From the NCBI GenBank assembly GCA_900239685.1, contig OENT01000114.1, forward strand, positions 1 to 64,000: DNA of 64,000 nt, given 5' to 3'. Below are positions 19,426 to 36,000 of this stretch, in pieces. The notes beneath the pieces were generated by a model. The model ran no database searches. It was not told the origin of the DNA and worked only from the letters and a program-made list of their open reading frames with translations. Position 1 is the stretch's first letter. Every line of letters starts with the position of its first letter. Made by a program: the position numbers and the translations under genes. This DNA comes from Rotaria macrura. Its lineage: Eukaryota; Rotifera; Eurotatoria; Philodinida; Philodinidae.

Positions 19426-21009
19426 TTAAAATTGTTCATTTTTGCCTGTCCATCCATTTGCAAAAAAATACGGTGTGGGATGAGTTGTTGGATTAATGTT
19501 AAGTTGTTCATCAAGTGCTTCTTGATGTGATACTGATGTATCTGTTTCTAATAAGTTATCGATTTCTTTTGCATCATTCATAAAATCAAATATTGAAGTT
19601 TCTAATTTTGTATTCAATGAATCTGCTACACCTTTAAATGTTAATTCAATGAAATTCGCTTGATGAGTAATTGTATTAAAGAATGACTTGATTTCGAGTG
19701 TCATCGGTGTGAAAGTTCGTAAAGTTGGATTTAAGAAATGGCATGGTATTGCTTCATTGGTTGACGTTGTTGTTGCGCGTAATAAAGCTTGATGTATATG
19801 TGCTTGTTCATTTGGATGTATAAATTCTAATATTGACTTTTGACGAAATAAATCATAGGATATTGACGGTAATGTTGAGACCGAACGATCAACAAGAAAT
19901 ATTTTCCAATCGTTTGGTGAACAACGACAACGAAAGGTACACATTTGAGGATTCTTATAAAGAGACATATTAGTTTCACTGTATTTTGTTATTAATGGTA
20001 AATGACATATGCCAACAAAAGCAAGAAAACCTGATGCATTTGCTGGAACAGGTTTCAATGATTGATCAATTAATTTTGTCATGCCATCAATAACAACGGA
20101 TGAATACGTACCATTATGACCGTGTTTCAATCGACATTCGAGATGAATAGACATACCAATACGTTGATTTAATGACATGAGTTGACTTCGAAAACGTGCT
20201 AAATCATCGGGATGTATAAATGAGAGAAAATTTTGTCCAACCCATTGATCAGGTGTAACATTTAATATCCGATTGATTGCATCGGTGACATGCACAATGA
20301 GAAATGATGATGGTTCAACATTAGTGACAAATAAAAATGAATTGCTTGCCTCAATAGTTAAAAAATTTAATTCATTTTCTGTTAAATTTGATGGTCGTAG
20401 TGGATCGTTCGCATGGCGTGCATTCATTTGAGATATCAGATCGGCAGCTATCTTGAGTAAATCAAGATGATGAAGTTTTGTTGATTTTGAATCACTTCGA
20501 TTGTTAATTAACATTGAGAGTTCTCTAAAATGTGCCTTTTCTAATGCTCGTCGATGTGCTTCAACTTGTGTATGTTTTTCACGTTTGCGTACAAGATCAT
20601 TTGTATCCTCGTCATCATCATTGTCATCAGAACTTCCTTCTTCAGCTGACGTTGTTAAATTGGATGCTGTTGTTGTTTTACCAAGTCTACCAGATGGTAG
20701 AGTTCGAGAAAAATCACTCGATTGACGAGGAAGTGTTGAGTATGGCGCATCCGAATAGTTACTGTTGTCGCTATAAATTGATGCTGGTGAATAACTTGCA
20801 TCGGTATCAGTTGTTGTCTTACGTTTATTTGATTTAAGCATTCCTAATGATGTAGGTTGAGAAGCAGTTGACATTTGATTTGCAGTCATTGAATTTGATG
20901 CAGATAGTCCAAACATATCATTTTGAATCGATGCATCTGATGCAGTTGCATGATACCCTTCTCCAATCGGGTAAGGATTATATTCAGAGTAGAAGTGCAA
21001 ATTCTGCAT
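19426..21009 (-). CDS. bHLH-PAS transcription factor, ARNT/BMAL-like
   Basis: A single uninterrupted frame of 527 residues. The N-terminus is Ser/Thr-rich with an acidic stretch (about 125-137). A basic helix-loop-helix lies at about 141-195 (REKHTQVEAHRRALEKAHF, then HHLDLLKIAADLI). PAS-A is at about 220-330 (SFLFVTN, VGQNFLSFIHPDDL) and PAS-B at about 345-445 (ILEFIHPNEQAHIHQALL). The phrasing of PAS-A (FLFVTN..., HPDDL) is closest to class II partners such as ARNT or BMAL/cycle, which dimerise with class I bHLH-PAS proteins and bind E-box-like DNA in the nucleus. The basic region diverges from the usual HxxxEKRRR form, so DNA specificity is uncertain. An acceptor-like TTCTTTTAG ends 13 nt upstream of the ATG. 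The lack of introns is unusual beside the intron-rich genes further right. Confidence 0.85.
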   Translation of the reverse strand: MQNLHFYSEYNPYPIGEGYHATASDASIQNDMFGLSASNSMTANQMSTASQPTSLGMLKSNKRKTTTDTDASYSPASIYSDNSNYSDAPYSTLPRQSSDFSRTLPSGRLGKTTTASNLTTSAEEGSSDDNDDDEDTNDLVRKREKHTQVEAHRRALEKAHFRELSMLINNRSDSKSTKLHHLDLLKIAADLISQMNARHANDPLRPSNLTENELNFLTIEASNSFLFVTNVEPSSFLIVHVTDAINRILNVTPDQWVGQNFLSFIHPDDLARFRSQLMSLNQRIGMSIHLECRLKHGHNGTYSSVVIDGMTKLIDQSLKPVPANASGFLAFVGICHLPLITKYSETNMSLYKNPQMCTFRCRCSPNDWKIFLVDRSVSTLPSISYDLFRQKSILEFIHPNEQAHIHQALLRATTTSTNEAIPCHFLNPTLRTFTPMTLEIKSFFNTITHQANFIELTFKGVADSLNTKLETSIFDFMNDAKEIDNLLETDTSVSHQEALDEQLNINPTTHPTPYFFANGWTGKNEQF

Positions 21010-21429
21010 TTCCTTACTTTATCTAAAAGAAGAAAAGGAACGATGGCTTTGAAAATCTTGAAATTTATAAGTCTAAAAATGACTCTTCGCCTACACAGTG
21101 CATACCTGATTTTTTAACATTATTTGCGCACTACTTTGTCATCGCACATAGGACGTCAATAATAAAACCTGTTCTCTTCCTTTCTCGGCTATTTTTCTCG
21201 TCAGTCTTCCTCGTCACTTTTTCTATTCCTTCTCATGTATGTGAGTATTTCAAACAGGCGACAACAAAAGCAGTATTTTTTTCTCTCCCATATTTACCTG
21301 TTTCGTCGTTTTTTCTTGTTGCTGTCGTTTATCGGAATCTTTTTTCTCTCTCTCTCAACTTCAGCTAATTTTCCCATATGCAGCCAGACGACAAAAAAAA
21401 AGAAAAATATTTCTATCTGACCAATTAAT
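21010..21429. other. Spacer between Ly6-like and bHLH-PAS genes
   Basis: Both flanking genes are on the minus strand, so this should hold the bHLH-PAS 5' region and the Ly6 gene 3' UTR. It is pyrimidine-rich on the plus strand (21170-21360). The candidate splice acceptor of the bHLH-PAS gene lies at 21023-21024. Confidence 0.4.
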
Positions 21430-21918
21430 TTATTTGTAAGTTACAGTAAAAAATAATGAAAATAAAACGATGTATGTGTCACTTATTCCAATATTGGCAT
21501 AATTACAACCATCAGTAGTGCATAATGCTATCGTACCCTGCATTTTGATCCCACCAGGGATATCGGCAAAATTTTTGAGACGGAAATTTCCCGTCGAATC
21601 CGATGCTCTGGTTGAAGTCATAATGTTTTCAGTAATGCATGTTCGTAAATAAAGATATTTATGAATTAATGAACGGTTAAGATTTCGATCAATATCAACA
21701 ATAATACCAGAAATTTTCACGCAAAATCTTGCTGGAAATAAACCATTTTTACCTTTTATTGTTGCTTGACATTCGGGTTCGAATCGATTATCTATGGGAT
21801 TGAATGGATCACTACATGTATCATTTAGAAAGTTCGTTGTCATACACTTAAAACACGATAATGAATTGATATTATAAATAAAGCAGAAACTCAAAATAAA
21901 TATTGTGAAAAACAGCAT
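21430..21918 (-). CDS. Ly6/uPAR-type three-finger protein, quiver/sleepless-like, GPI-anchored
   Basis: The frame is open up to 21963, but the first ATG is at 21916-21918, giving 162 residues and starting directly with a hydrophobic signal peptide. The mature part begins with SCFKCMT and follows a QVR/sleepless-type cysteine pattern: CSDPF near the start, FPARFCVKISG in the middle, RTCITEN, and CTTDGCNYAN as the closing CxxDxCN motif. A short hydrophobic C-terminus (YIVLFSLFFTV) fits GPI-anchor attachment. Such proteins sit on the outer membrane leaflet and modulate ion channels or receptors. The specific partner is unknown. It is intronless, like the neighbouring bHLH-PAS gene. Confidence 0.8.
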   Translation of the reverse strand: MLFFTIFILSFCFIYNINSLSCFKCMTTNFLNDTCSDPFNPIDNRFEPECQATIKGKNGLFPARFCVKISGIIVDIDRNLNRSLIHKYLYLRTCITENIMTSTRASDSTGNFRLKNFADIPGGIKMQGTIALCTTDGCNYANIGISDTYIVLFSLFFTVTYK

Positions 21919-23963
21919 ATTTGAAGACAAGTTTTTGCAATAGATGTTCTTTTGTCTATACACCTATTAATATTTGGAATGAATTGTTAACGTTTCTTAG
22001 CTGCTTGATTAGTCGCCTACTTTTTTTTCTGAATTTCTTTCTATTTCTTCGTCGGTCTTATGTATGTCGTGGTCATGGGGAACTGACTAATAACATTGAA
22101 GAGTTCTCGCTGCCACTTGCAATTCAATGTTAGCTGTAATTACTGTTTTCTTTTTTTTCTCGTTGATGTAATACGATGACATGCACATAGTATCTGCGAA
22201 ACAAAAAGGTTCAACATCTTTTCTAGTAATCTCTTGAGAATAGCGTGCTACGATCGAAAAACATTGTTGTCAATTACAAAAAAACATAACAGACTAATGA
22301 TATTCGTCAAATAGAAGGCATTGTTCATCATTCTTTTCTATCACATGTAGCTTTTTTTCTCAATAGTCAAATATCAACAAGAATATTTATTTTTTAAGCA
22401 TTATGTTACAACAGAAAATAGCCAATTAGTTGCCAAAAGAAGTGCTGATTCCCTCGGGAACACACACCATATAAGAGAAAAATCCTGCCTTTCTACACAG
22501 ACTTAGTCAATACATATGTTGGAAAGAATTTTTTAAACTTAGAGTAATGAAAAAATAGAACTTTCTAATTATTATTCATATGTCTGGAATAAGTAAAATA
22601 TATTGCCGATAGGTACATGAATAAAAATGAACGTTTCCTCAGTCTAACAAATAGATACGATAAAAAGACTTGGAATTTGATATACTAATAATTTCAGAGA
22701 CGTTCATTCATGCTCTCAAGGACAAACGATCCGAATAAACACAGTTAACATTAATGAGTATACTCTGTTAATTTATTCTAGTTTAATACATTCTAATGTC
22801 AACGAAAAAGATTTAAGATATGCTAAATTTCAGCTCTAGTCTCTGTAATATTGTGTATTCGGACGTAAAATGTTGAATCATCGTTCATATAAATTTGAAG
22901 AACAAAGTTGAATGCATCGCTTTATTTCATCATCGAACTGTTTCATATTGTATGAAGAGTTTTGTTTTTTATTTACTGATTTTCTTTTATGAGGTAGCTA
23001 GATTGAAATAATTTTAAAACGATAAGGTTTAAAAAAAACATTAGAATGTTTTGTATCAGTGAATTGATTTCAATTTCTCATATACTGACGCTTATCATAT
23101 CCATATTAGCTTTGTTCTTGATTGATCTCCAGCTGCTCAAGAGTGGCTCTATCGTCAATGGCATTTCTTAACATGTGTAAACTGCCGACTTGTCGTCAAG
23201 CTTTCGAAACAAATCTAGCATGGTAGTGGACTCAGTCACCTACAAATATACTACAGCTATTCTGAAAGATCTCTATTCATTGGTGGTAGAGAAAAACTTG
23301 TTTCGAAAAATTCAGATGTTTCCACTTTTTTTGGAAAATCATCATTTTACAGCACTGATATCTTAACCAACAAATCATTAAAACAAGTTTAGTTTATTTA
23401 CTAATTTATAGATTATTGAATGCTCTACACAATATTCAAGAATCGTCTTGACCCCATGTTTATTAGCTCTAACAGATAGATTCTATGAATGGGTCGGAAA
23501 CCAACCATCCGGGGGAAAAGGCTTAAGTAAATTTTTCATTATTTTATCTTTAACGATAAATTAATTTATGTTCAAAGAAAAATAGTTTTTCTCAAATATC
23601 AATTGCATGTGTAACATGAGAAACAACACTACTAAGTATCATATGACTCATTTAATGAATTATTAGATAAATAAATGTTTTATTTACGTATGTGCCCCGT
23701 TTTTGGAATCCGATATCGGAACCATGGTGTGAATTCTATAGATTTTTACAATGCATGATTTCGAACAATCTGATGTGAACTGTAAATCGTTGAACAATGC
23801 ACTATTCATGATCTTCAAATATAGATAATTGAATATATCTATTTGTTTGTCTGTCTTCATGAACACTAGATCTGTTGGTTCTCTTTTTCTTTGCATATCA
23901 ATAATCGAATGAAATAGCACATTATGACGTTGTAGTACGGAACTATTTGTTTATTCATAACAG
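21919..23963. other. Intergenic, no recognised feature
   Basis: Upstream region of the Ly6-like gene and further AT-rich sequence. No coding exon, RNA or repeat could be supported. Confidence 0.4.
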
Positions 23964-24290
23964 CCCAGGAGATTCATTCCGACCATTAGATCCGATCATA
24001 TTTCTATCGGAGTTTCTCTTATCCGACGAAATCCCATCGGATTCCTGGTTGCGATTCCTGATTCGGATCCCTAGTGTTGGATTTTATCGAATCCTACTAT
24101 CGGAATCCGATTGGATTTCATCGTGCGATCAGACAGGCCTCTATTGTTGGGTTTAAATGCTAATTCGTACTCATATAAGAAAATAGGTTTCTTCCGTCGA
24201 TCCGTTACTGTTTCCACAACCCGGATTCCCATAAGATTTCATCGGATCGTAGGATCCGATCGGATTCGGTATGGGATTCATTCACCTGGG
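23964..24290. mobile_element. CCCAGG-ended element saturated with GGATCCGAT / TCGGATTC words
   Basis: The left end is CCCAGGAGATTCATTCC and the complement of the right end is CCCAGGTGAATGAATCCC. The 327-bp interior repeats TCGGATTCC, GGATCCGATC and ATCGGA on both strands and matches phrases of 4598-5062. AG flanks both sides, a possible 2-bp duplication. Non-coding. Confidence 0.75.
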
Positions 24291-26047
24291 AGGAATAAAA
24301 TGAGTGTAGTCAATAAACGAAATTGAAAGCTTTCTTAAATTGTTATAGAAAAAATACAGACATTTATGGAATGATGATGGACGTAGGTATCGTATAGATT
24401 TACGACCAAGTAATAGTATCAGAGATTATGTGTCACAGATGTTCGCATAAAACGGACGTGAGGCAATGTTCAAATATGTGTGATTATCGAAATACCTGCC
24501 ATATTTTTTGTTCAAGTGTTTTCCCCAATTTTTGACGAAGCTATAAAAATAGCTTCGTCAAAAATTGACTTCATTTGCATCGAACCTAGAAATAATTTAG
24601 AGACTTTACTAGAAAAACACATTGTTGCTATCTTGAACAGTCATATAATATTGGTTTCGTTCTTTAATTTCTTTGACATTGCACTTCATGCTCTGTTTTT
24701 TTACTGTTGTTCGGTTCATGGAAAAATGTTATACTGAGTATTTCACATATCAGCATTGAAGTAAAATTGTGTAAAGTCTTCGACAATTCATGTATGTTTC
24801 CCATGGAAAATTATCGAAGATGTATATCATAAGTAGTTCTCATTTGTAATGATTTGAACCAAATTATTTAATTGTTGTCAAGCATATATATACACATACT
24901 CTCACATTCTTGTCAAACACAGATGTTAGTACAAAACTCATACTATGAGATAAATAAAATTTGGGAAACAGACTGAAATGATCAACAAAAATAATTTGGA
25001 AAACTTTTTCTCAACAATCATTTCATTCGTTTAATTTTGATGCTAATCATGTCAAACAATCGATTTTTAATATTCTATTACATGATAAAAATTTCATCGA
25101 AATCATCTGGTAAGAGTGATTACAGTTTTATTTCATGTTTGAATTCTTGCATATTCTGCGAGTAGAAATGAGAAATTGTCAAGTGTATTAGATATTTGTT
25201 CACTACTTATACAATAATTGTTTTCATTTTCATCGTTGATTTATTCAATTTTAATGGTCTGTAAACGTCATTGAGCATGAGCCTTTCTTAGCACAAAAGC
25301 TATTTTTTGAAAAAGAATGAGTCTTTCAAAGCGGGTCAACGAAACTGGCCAATAGCAAGAATAAGAAAGGCAAAAAATTAACATGTACCTCTTTTTAACC
25401 TTCATATATTTTCTAGTAAAACAATACACATCCAAACTAACTGAAATTTAGAACAGTATGCAGAGGAATCTCTGTGTATTAAGTGTAACAATGCGTACAG
25501 ACAGGGATTATACTGTATTGGGGTATATTTAACTCAAATATACCTGCGTGCAAGTAGGATATAGGCTCAAGATTCTAGGTGTTTCATTTAACTTTCTCCC
25601 ATACTTCATCTTTCATTCTTTCTATTCTATGCTAAACTTAATATGCAATACAATAATTGTGGTTTCTATTTGCATGTCCTGTATGAATTAGTGCTTTCTC
25701 GAAATTTGCGTGCAAAGATTCATATTACGTGCATCATTTTATTAGTTATTTATAAGGAAACAACAATAATAAGAATAGTCTTGATAAATTATGTAAAGCT
25801 TTTCATCATTACTATTCATATGAGAACAGATTTCGAAATTCATTCAGACATCTAGTGAACTTTTTGTTACTACACGCATACATAACTCGCACGTAGCGCC
25901 ATCTACAGGAAAAGTTACTCTCGCTAAATAACCAGTTGATATTTCATCCAATACAAAGCCTCACATTTGTATATACATCAGTCTATTTGTTTTTTTCCTA
26001 AGACGTAGGTTGACTGTTGTGTAAATCACGACGCTATATTTCTCTAG
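24291..26047. other. Intergenic; splice acceptor before CDC5L
   Basis: AT-rich, with no recognised gene. It includes the hairpin at 24526-24567 and ends with TTTCTCTAG at 26047, a 3' splice site 23 nt upstream of the CDC5L ATG. Confidence 0.4.
24526..24567. repeat. Perfect 19-bp hairpin with 4-nt loop
   Basis: CAATTTTTGACGAAGCTAT (24526-24544) is exactly complementary to 24549-24567 around an AAAA loop. It is isolated in intergenic DNA. It is too short for a typical animal miRNA precursor and has no nearby gene end that would make it a terminator. Confidence 0.9.
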
Positions 26048-26070
26048 ATTGTCTTTAAAAGTTCACAATC

Positions 26071-30880
<4,810 letters not shown>

Positions 30881-31001
30881 AACGAAAACATATGTGCTTT
30901 TTTTCTTGTCTTGTACAAATAGTGTCCTTTTTTTGTTTCTTCATAAATATCAAACTAAAAAGAACTAGATTTTCAGATTGTTACCTCTCTGATTACATAA
31001 T

Positions 31002-31894
31002 ATGGGTGATGCAGAACTTGATGCACTTCGTGCTAAACGCTTAGCTGAATTACAGCAACAACAAGTAGGTCAACAAAGACCTATGGGATCTGATCATGGC
31101 GATAGAAATTCTGCTGAAGAACAACGACAAAAACAAGAAGACATGCGAAATACAATGTTGAGTTCACTATTAACACAAGAGGCACGTACGCGTTTAAATA
31201 CAATTGCATTAGCCAAACCAGAAAAAGGTCGCATGGTTGAGGACATTCTTATACAAAATGCAAGACGTGGTGCGTTTGGTGGTGGAAAAGTAATACAATC
31301 ATAAAAGAACATACAAATAAAGACAAGCACAAGTATGATTTGCTTTTAGGTTACTGAAGAACAATTGATTGGCCTATTAGAACAAGTTAGTAAAGCAACA
31401 GAAAAAACGACCAAAGTTAACGTAAGAACCGTATTTTTAAATTTAAATAGAAAAAAAAAAGTAGATCGTAGCTAAGGTCACATCATTTTTAGTAACATAA
31501 ACTCTATATGTAATTTCATTTCATCATGGCCGTACAATCAGTTTTTGAGTAGAAAAAAAGATACCTTGAACATATTTCAAGGAAATTCCATTGATTCTGT
31601 TGAAATTTTCATACATGAAAACAAAGATCAAATGTAAAACAAAGCAAAAAAAGATCTGTTTTTTTCTTTAGTGTTTCACTTGTTGTGTTGAAGTGCTGAG
31701 CATATGATAGGTTGAAAAAGAAAACTTACACCATTTTCATCTATCGTCTTCATTGGAAATATTCTTTCATATGTGCATAGTTATTTGCCATTATTCATAT
31801 TTGTTTTTTGTTATTATGATATTTAAAATTGTTCTTGTGTCTTTGATTTTAGTTTGATCGACGACGTGTTACACTCGATTCTGATTCAGATTAG
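31002..31894 (+). CDS. PDCD5: PDCD5 (programmed cell death protein 5), 3 exons
   Basis: Exons 31002-31289, 31350-31421 and 31853-31894 give 133 residues; the family is usually about 125. It starts MGDAELDALRAKRLAEL, then has a Gln-rich stretch and the conserved helical DNA-binding-fold core (MLSSLLTQEARTRLNTIALA, then VEDILIQNARRGAFGGGKVT). It ends in the FDRRR and acidic DSDSD tail typical of the family. PDCD5 is a small nucleo-cytoplasmic protein linked to apoptosis and, in man, to TIP60 and the chaperonin CCT. It lies 121 bp after the CDC5L stop, with GATTTTCAG ending at 30976, 25 nt before the ATG. Confidence 0.96.
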
Positions 31895-32104
31895 TTGAAC
31901 TTTTTTTTTTTCAACTTTCTTTTTTTTTCATCTTATCTTCTGTTTGAATGAATTATGTATGCATGTAGGATTATGTTGAAAACAAATAGAAAAATGACAA
32001 AACTGAAAATTTTTCACGTTTGAAATACACATTCGTTTGATGCTTTTCGTTCTGTTTTTTTTTAAAGATATCTTACTTGGCCATTTGTTTTTTGAACCAG
32101 AACG

Positions 32105-32785
32105 ATGAAATTTTGGACATCACAACATGTATTTGAGTGAGTTTGCTGTATTGTTTTCTTATTCTAGTTTTTGCAATAACTCAATGGCATTTGTATATTC
32201 TATTTTAACAGTCATGATTGGGCAACAGTGGTCACTGCTGCATTAAATAAATATCCAAATCCAGTGAGTCCAAGTGTTATCGGATGTGATCTTGTCGACC
32301 GAGCCATTAGTTCATGTGGAGTTATTCATTCCCATCGTCTTCTACTAGCTAATTGGGGTATTGCGCCAGCATTAAATAAAGTATTCAAAATGAATGAACT
32401 TGGATTTGCTAGTGAACATTCAACAATTGACGCTCGACGACGCGTTATGTCTGCACGAACAAGAAATTTAACATTGAATGGTTTCATTAATATTGAAGAA
32501 AGATTACAATATACCGAACATCCAACTGATAGTTCAAAAACATTACTTATACAAGAAGCAACAATTAATGTTGAAAAAATTCCATTGACTAGTTATGTTG
32601 AAACACTTGTCGCAAAAACAATCAATACCAATGCGACTAAAGTATTATTGATTCAATGAATAATTCTACAGATATTTATTTATATTTATGTTTACATTTG
32701 TTAGGGTCGTCTAGCCATGGAATGGGTCATCAATAGAATGCGTACTGTGCCATCACCAGAACCAACAGAACAATTAGCATTATAA
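32105..32785 (+). CDS. PRELI/MSF1-domain lipid-transfer protein, PRELID3/slowmo type, 3 exons
   Basis: Exons 32105-32136, 32212-32641 and 32705-32785 give 180 residues, nearly all PRELI/MSF1 domain. Recognisable are MKFWTSQHVFEHDWATV, KYPNPVSPSVIG, HSHRLLLANWG, the EHSTID segment, TLNGFINIEERL and KGRLAMEWVINRM. Relatives (human PRELID3/SLMO, yeast Ups2) work with TRIAP1/Mdm35 in the mitochondrial intermembrane space and carry phospholipid, chiefly phosphatidylserine, between the two membranes. The HSHRLL wording favours the PRELID3 branch over PRELID1. The gene starts 210 bp after PDCD5. A TTTTTGAACCAG acceptor ends only four nucleotides before the ATG. Confidence 0.94.
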
Positions 32786-33004
32786 TGCTCGTTCTTTCCT
32801 TCAATTTTAGGCCATATATCTCTATTTATTTTTGATATACATGTGATTTTCTAGCATATTGCGTGTGTTTGTTTTCTCGGTGCAGAAAATTCAATCAGTA
32901 AAATGCAAAGGATGAAATCTAAAAAATAAAAATAACAAACAGTACCATTTAACAATAATTGTCTTCTTTAGAAACATATTTTTAGATATGATATATAATA
33001 CATA

Positions 33005-36000
33005 ATGAGTGAAGGTTGGGCAAGACTTTCAAGGCAAGCATCTGTTTCAAATTCAGCTTTCAACAATGCCTACATGTCATCGAATAGTGTCAGTGGCTCA
33101 ACTCGTAGTCGTCGACCGTCATGGTCTGATACAAAAGTATTATAGATCATTGATTTTACTACCAACTTGAATTCTAGTAATATACATGTATGTATGATTT
33201 CTATTCATGTTCATAGAAAGCTTGGGATGCTGTTGATGAAGAAGAGAATTATTCGGATTCACATACACAAGTAATAAAAAAATTAGATACGTATTATCGT
33301 CGAATCAAACGTCAAATACTTGCCTTTCAAAGTTTAACAACGGGTCTTTTTCCTAATCATCTTGAGCCAGATAGAAAAGTTGCGCATGTTGTTGAAAATG
33401 TCTTTTGTGCTATTGCTGTATGGTCACTACGACAATGTTATTGTAAAATCGATAATGATCAAGGACGTGCACATGAATTAGGACAGGCAGCTGTTAAGTG
33501 TATGCGTGGAATATTGAAATGTTGGATGAGACAAGCCAAAAACGTAATCATAGAAAAGAAACTTGTTCTTCAATTGAATTTGTATCTATACATGTCTCTC
33601 TATACATAGGTTGAAATATTTAAATATGAGCAATCACCCAAAGATGCTCTACATTCAAGATTTAATGTTTTTGATGGCAGTGTTGTTGAAGGTGCAGATG
33701 AAGTGGGTCAGTTACAAATATGTGCTATATCTATTTATTTATTGACACTTGTACAAATGATTACTTCGAATCTACAAGTAATGAACATCGAAAGCGAATG
33801 ACATGTTTTTCTTTGTTTTATAAACTTCAATTGTTTTTGTTCGTCTATTCAAGATTATTTTTTCTATGGATGAAGTCAATTTTGTTCAACAGCTTGTTTT
33901 TTCTATTGAAAGAGCTTATCGTGTACCTGATTATGGAATATGGGAACGAGGAAGTAAATATAATACGAATACATGTGAGCTTCATGCAAGGTAAGAGAAA
34001 AATATAAGATATTCGTTTAACGTTTTCATTTTAAATTAAGTTCAATTGGTATGGCTAAAGCTGCACTTGAAGCTATGAATGGTTTCAATCTATACGGTGA
34101 TAAAGGAGCAAATTGGTCAGTTGTCTATGTTGATGTGGTAAAATATTGATCGATTAATTATAAGAATACAATTGAATCGATCTTCTTCTTTTTTTAATTC
34201 AAGGATGCACATAATCGAAATCGAACAACTTTTGATACACTTCTACCTCGTGAATCAGCGTCGAAAGTAATCATTGTTTATGAAAAACAAAACGGTCGAT
34301 ATTGCATTTCTTTTTCTTTTCTTGATTTTCAGAACACTGACGCTGCTTTACTATTAACAGTTGGTTGGCCAACATTTGCTATTCATGATTCAGCACTCGT
34401 GCAAAATACAGTTCGAAAATGTATAAGAAAATTACGAGGAACACATGGTTTCAAAAGATTTTTACGCGATGGACAGTATACAGATTTAGAATCGAAAAAT
34501 CAACGATTTTATGAAACAACAGAAATGAAGGTTTGATCTATTTCAAAATGAATCATGTCAATTCAACATCGTTTACTCTATTATTTTTCATAAATAGAAA
34601 TTTGATAAAAATGAATGTCAATGGCCAATGTTCTTTGCATTGATGGTTATTGATGGTAAGTCTATGAAATTTTTCGTATCGATTAAATGATTCTATTCGT
34701 GGTCTGACAATATTACTGAAAATGATGTTTGTTTTTTCTGTTTTTGCCCAGGATTTTTTAAAAACAATCAACCACAAATTGATGAATATTTAAACGCTTT
34801 AAATCCATTATTACGACGAACAACGGAAGGTAAAAACAAAAGCAATCTATAATTTTATTCAAGAAAATTTTCTATATAAAAAATAATATAACTACCCCTG
34901 CATAGCACTCGGTTATTCGAGTTCATTTGCTGCTCTTAATTCTGAATCCAGTTCACCAAAATCACGATCCAGTACTAAAGGACAACAAGACATGTGTTTA
35001 TCACAAGACACCAGTATGACGTTATCAATTCTTGGTTATACCATTTTGCATGAAAACTCCTGTTATTTTTTGTCCATTAGCTAACACGAAAGTTTTATCA
35101 TCTTCCCGTCCTCTAACATCATCATTAACTAAAGGTAGCATCGCTCGTCACACGCTTTATCTAAATCAGCAATCTATGTCATTATTTGGTGGATGAGCTT
35201 TCCTTTCTCCTTTGTTACATTGAAAAATATCCACTCTCTTTCTATCTTTGCATGACATGAAAATTATCTGTTAAATTATTGTATTGAATGTTTATGATTA
35301 ATTTGAAATCGATAAAGATTATCTGTTGTCTACAGGTGACATGATGGTACATTATTACTATGTCGATCATTCAAAACAACAAAGTAGTAATCAAAGTGAT
35401 GGAAGTGATCGTGGCAGTAATCAACAATTACCACTCGCTTCTAGTTCTGAAATTCTTCATGGAAATTTCTTTCTTTTTGGTCAAGCCGTTTGGATTATTT
35501 GTCAACTACTTGGTAAGATACATCGAATTAATTCATACGGAGATCAGCGCATATTTTGATTGACATAAAAATGAGGAGAACAAACAGACATCCATATATG
35601 ATAAATCTACAATTCTATGGCAGATTTTCAGTGATGATAATTAATATAAATATTCTATGATAAATTCCAATAGTCTTTGATTTAATTTTTCTTTTGTAAG
35701 CGGTCGATATTGACTAGTTATATTGTAGATTAAGATTATTGACAATCAATTCTATAGAATATTTACTGTCTATGGTAGGCCTTGTTAACTAACTTGCGAT
35801 GATTCTAATTGAAATATAATACAGTTGCTATCTGACTCATTCAACTTATCTGATTTCATACAGAATGCTCAAAAGGTCGTCTTTTAATTATTTATCATTT
35901 TTTTAAATCAAAAATGAATTCATTGATTTATTATTTAAGCGAGTTGCTTTTCAACGTTCTTTGTCTAACTTATTACTTCTAGTGGATTTAGAAAAATGTC

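Noticed and set aside
20501-20837. Plus-strand open frames inside the bHLH-PAS gene
   Set aside because: Antisense shadows of the acidic and Ser-rich coding segment.
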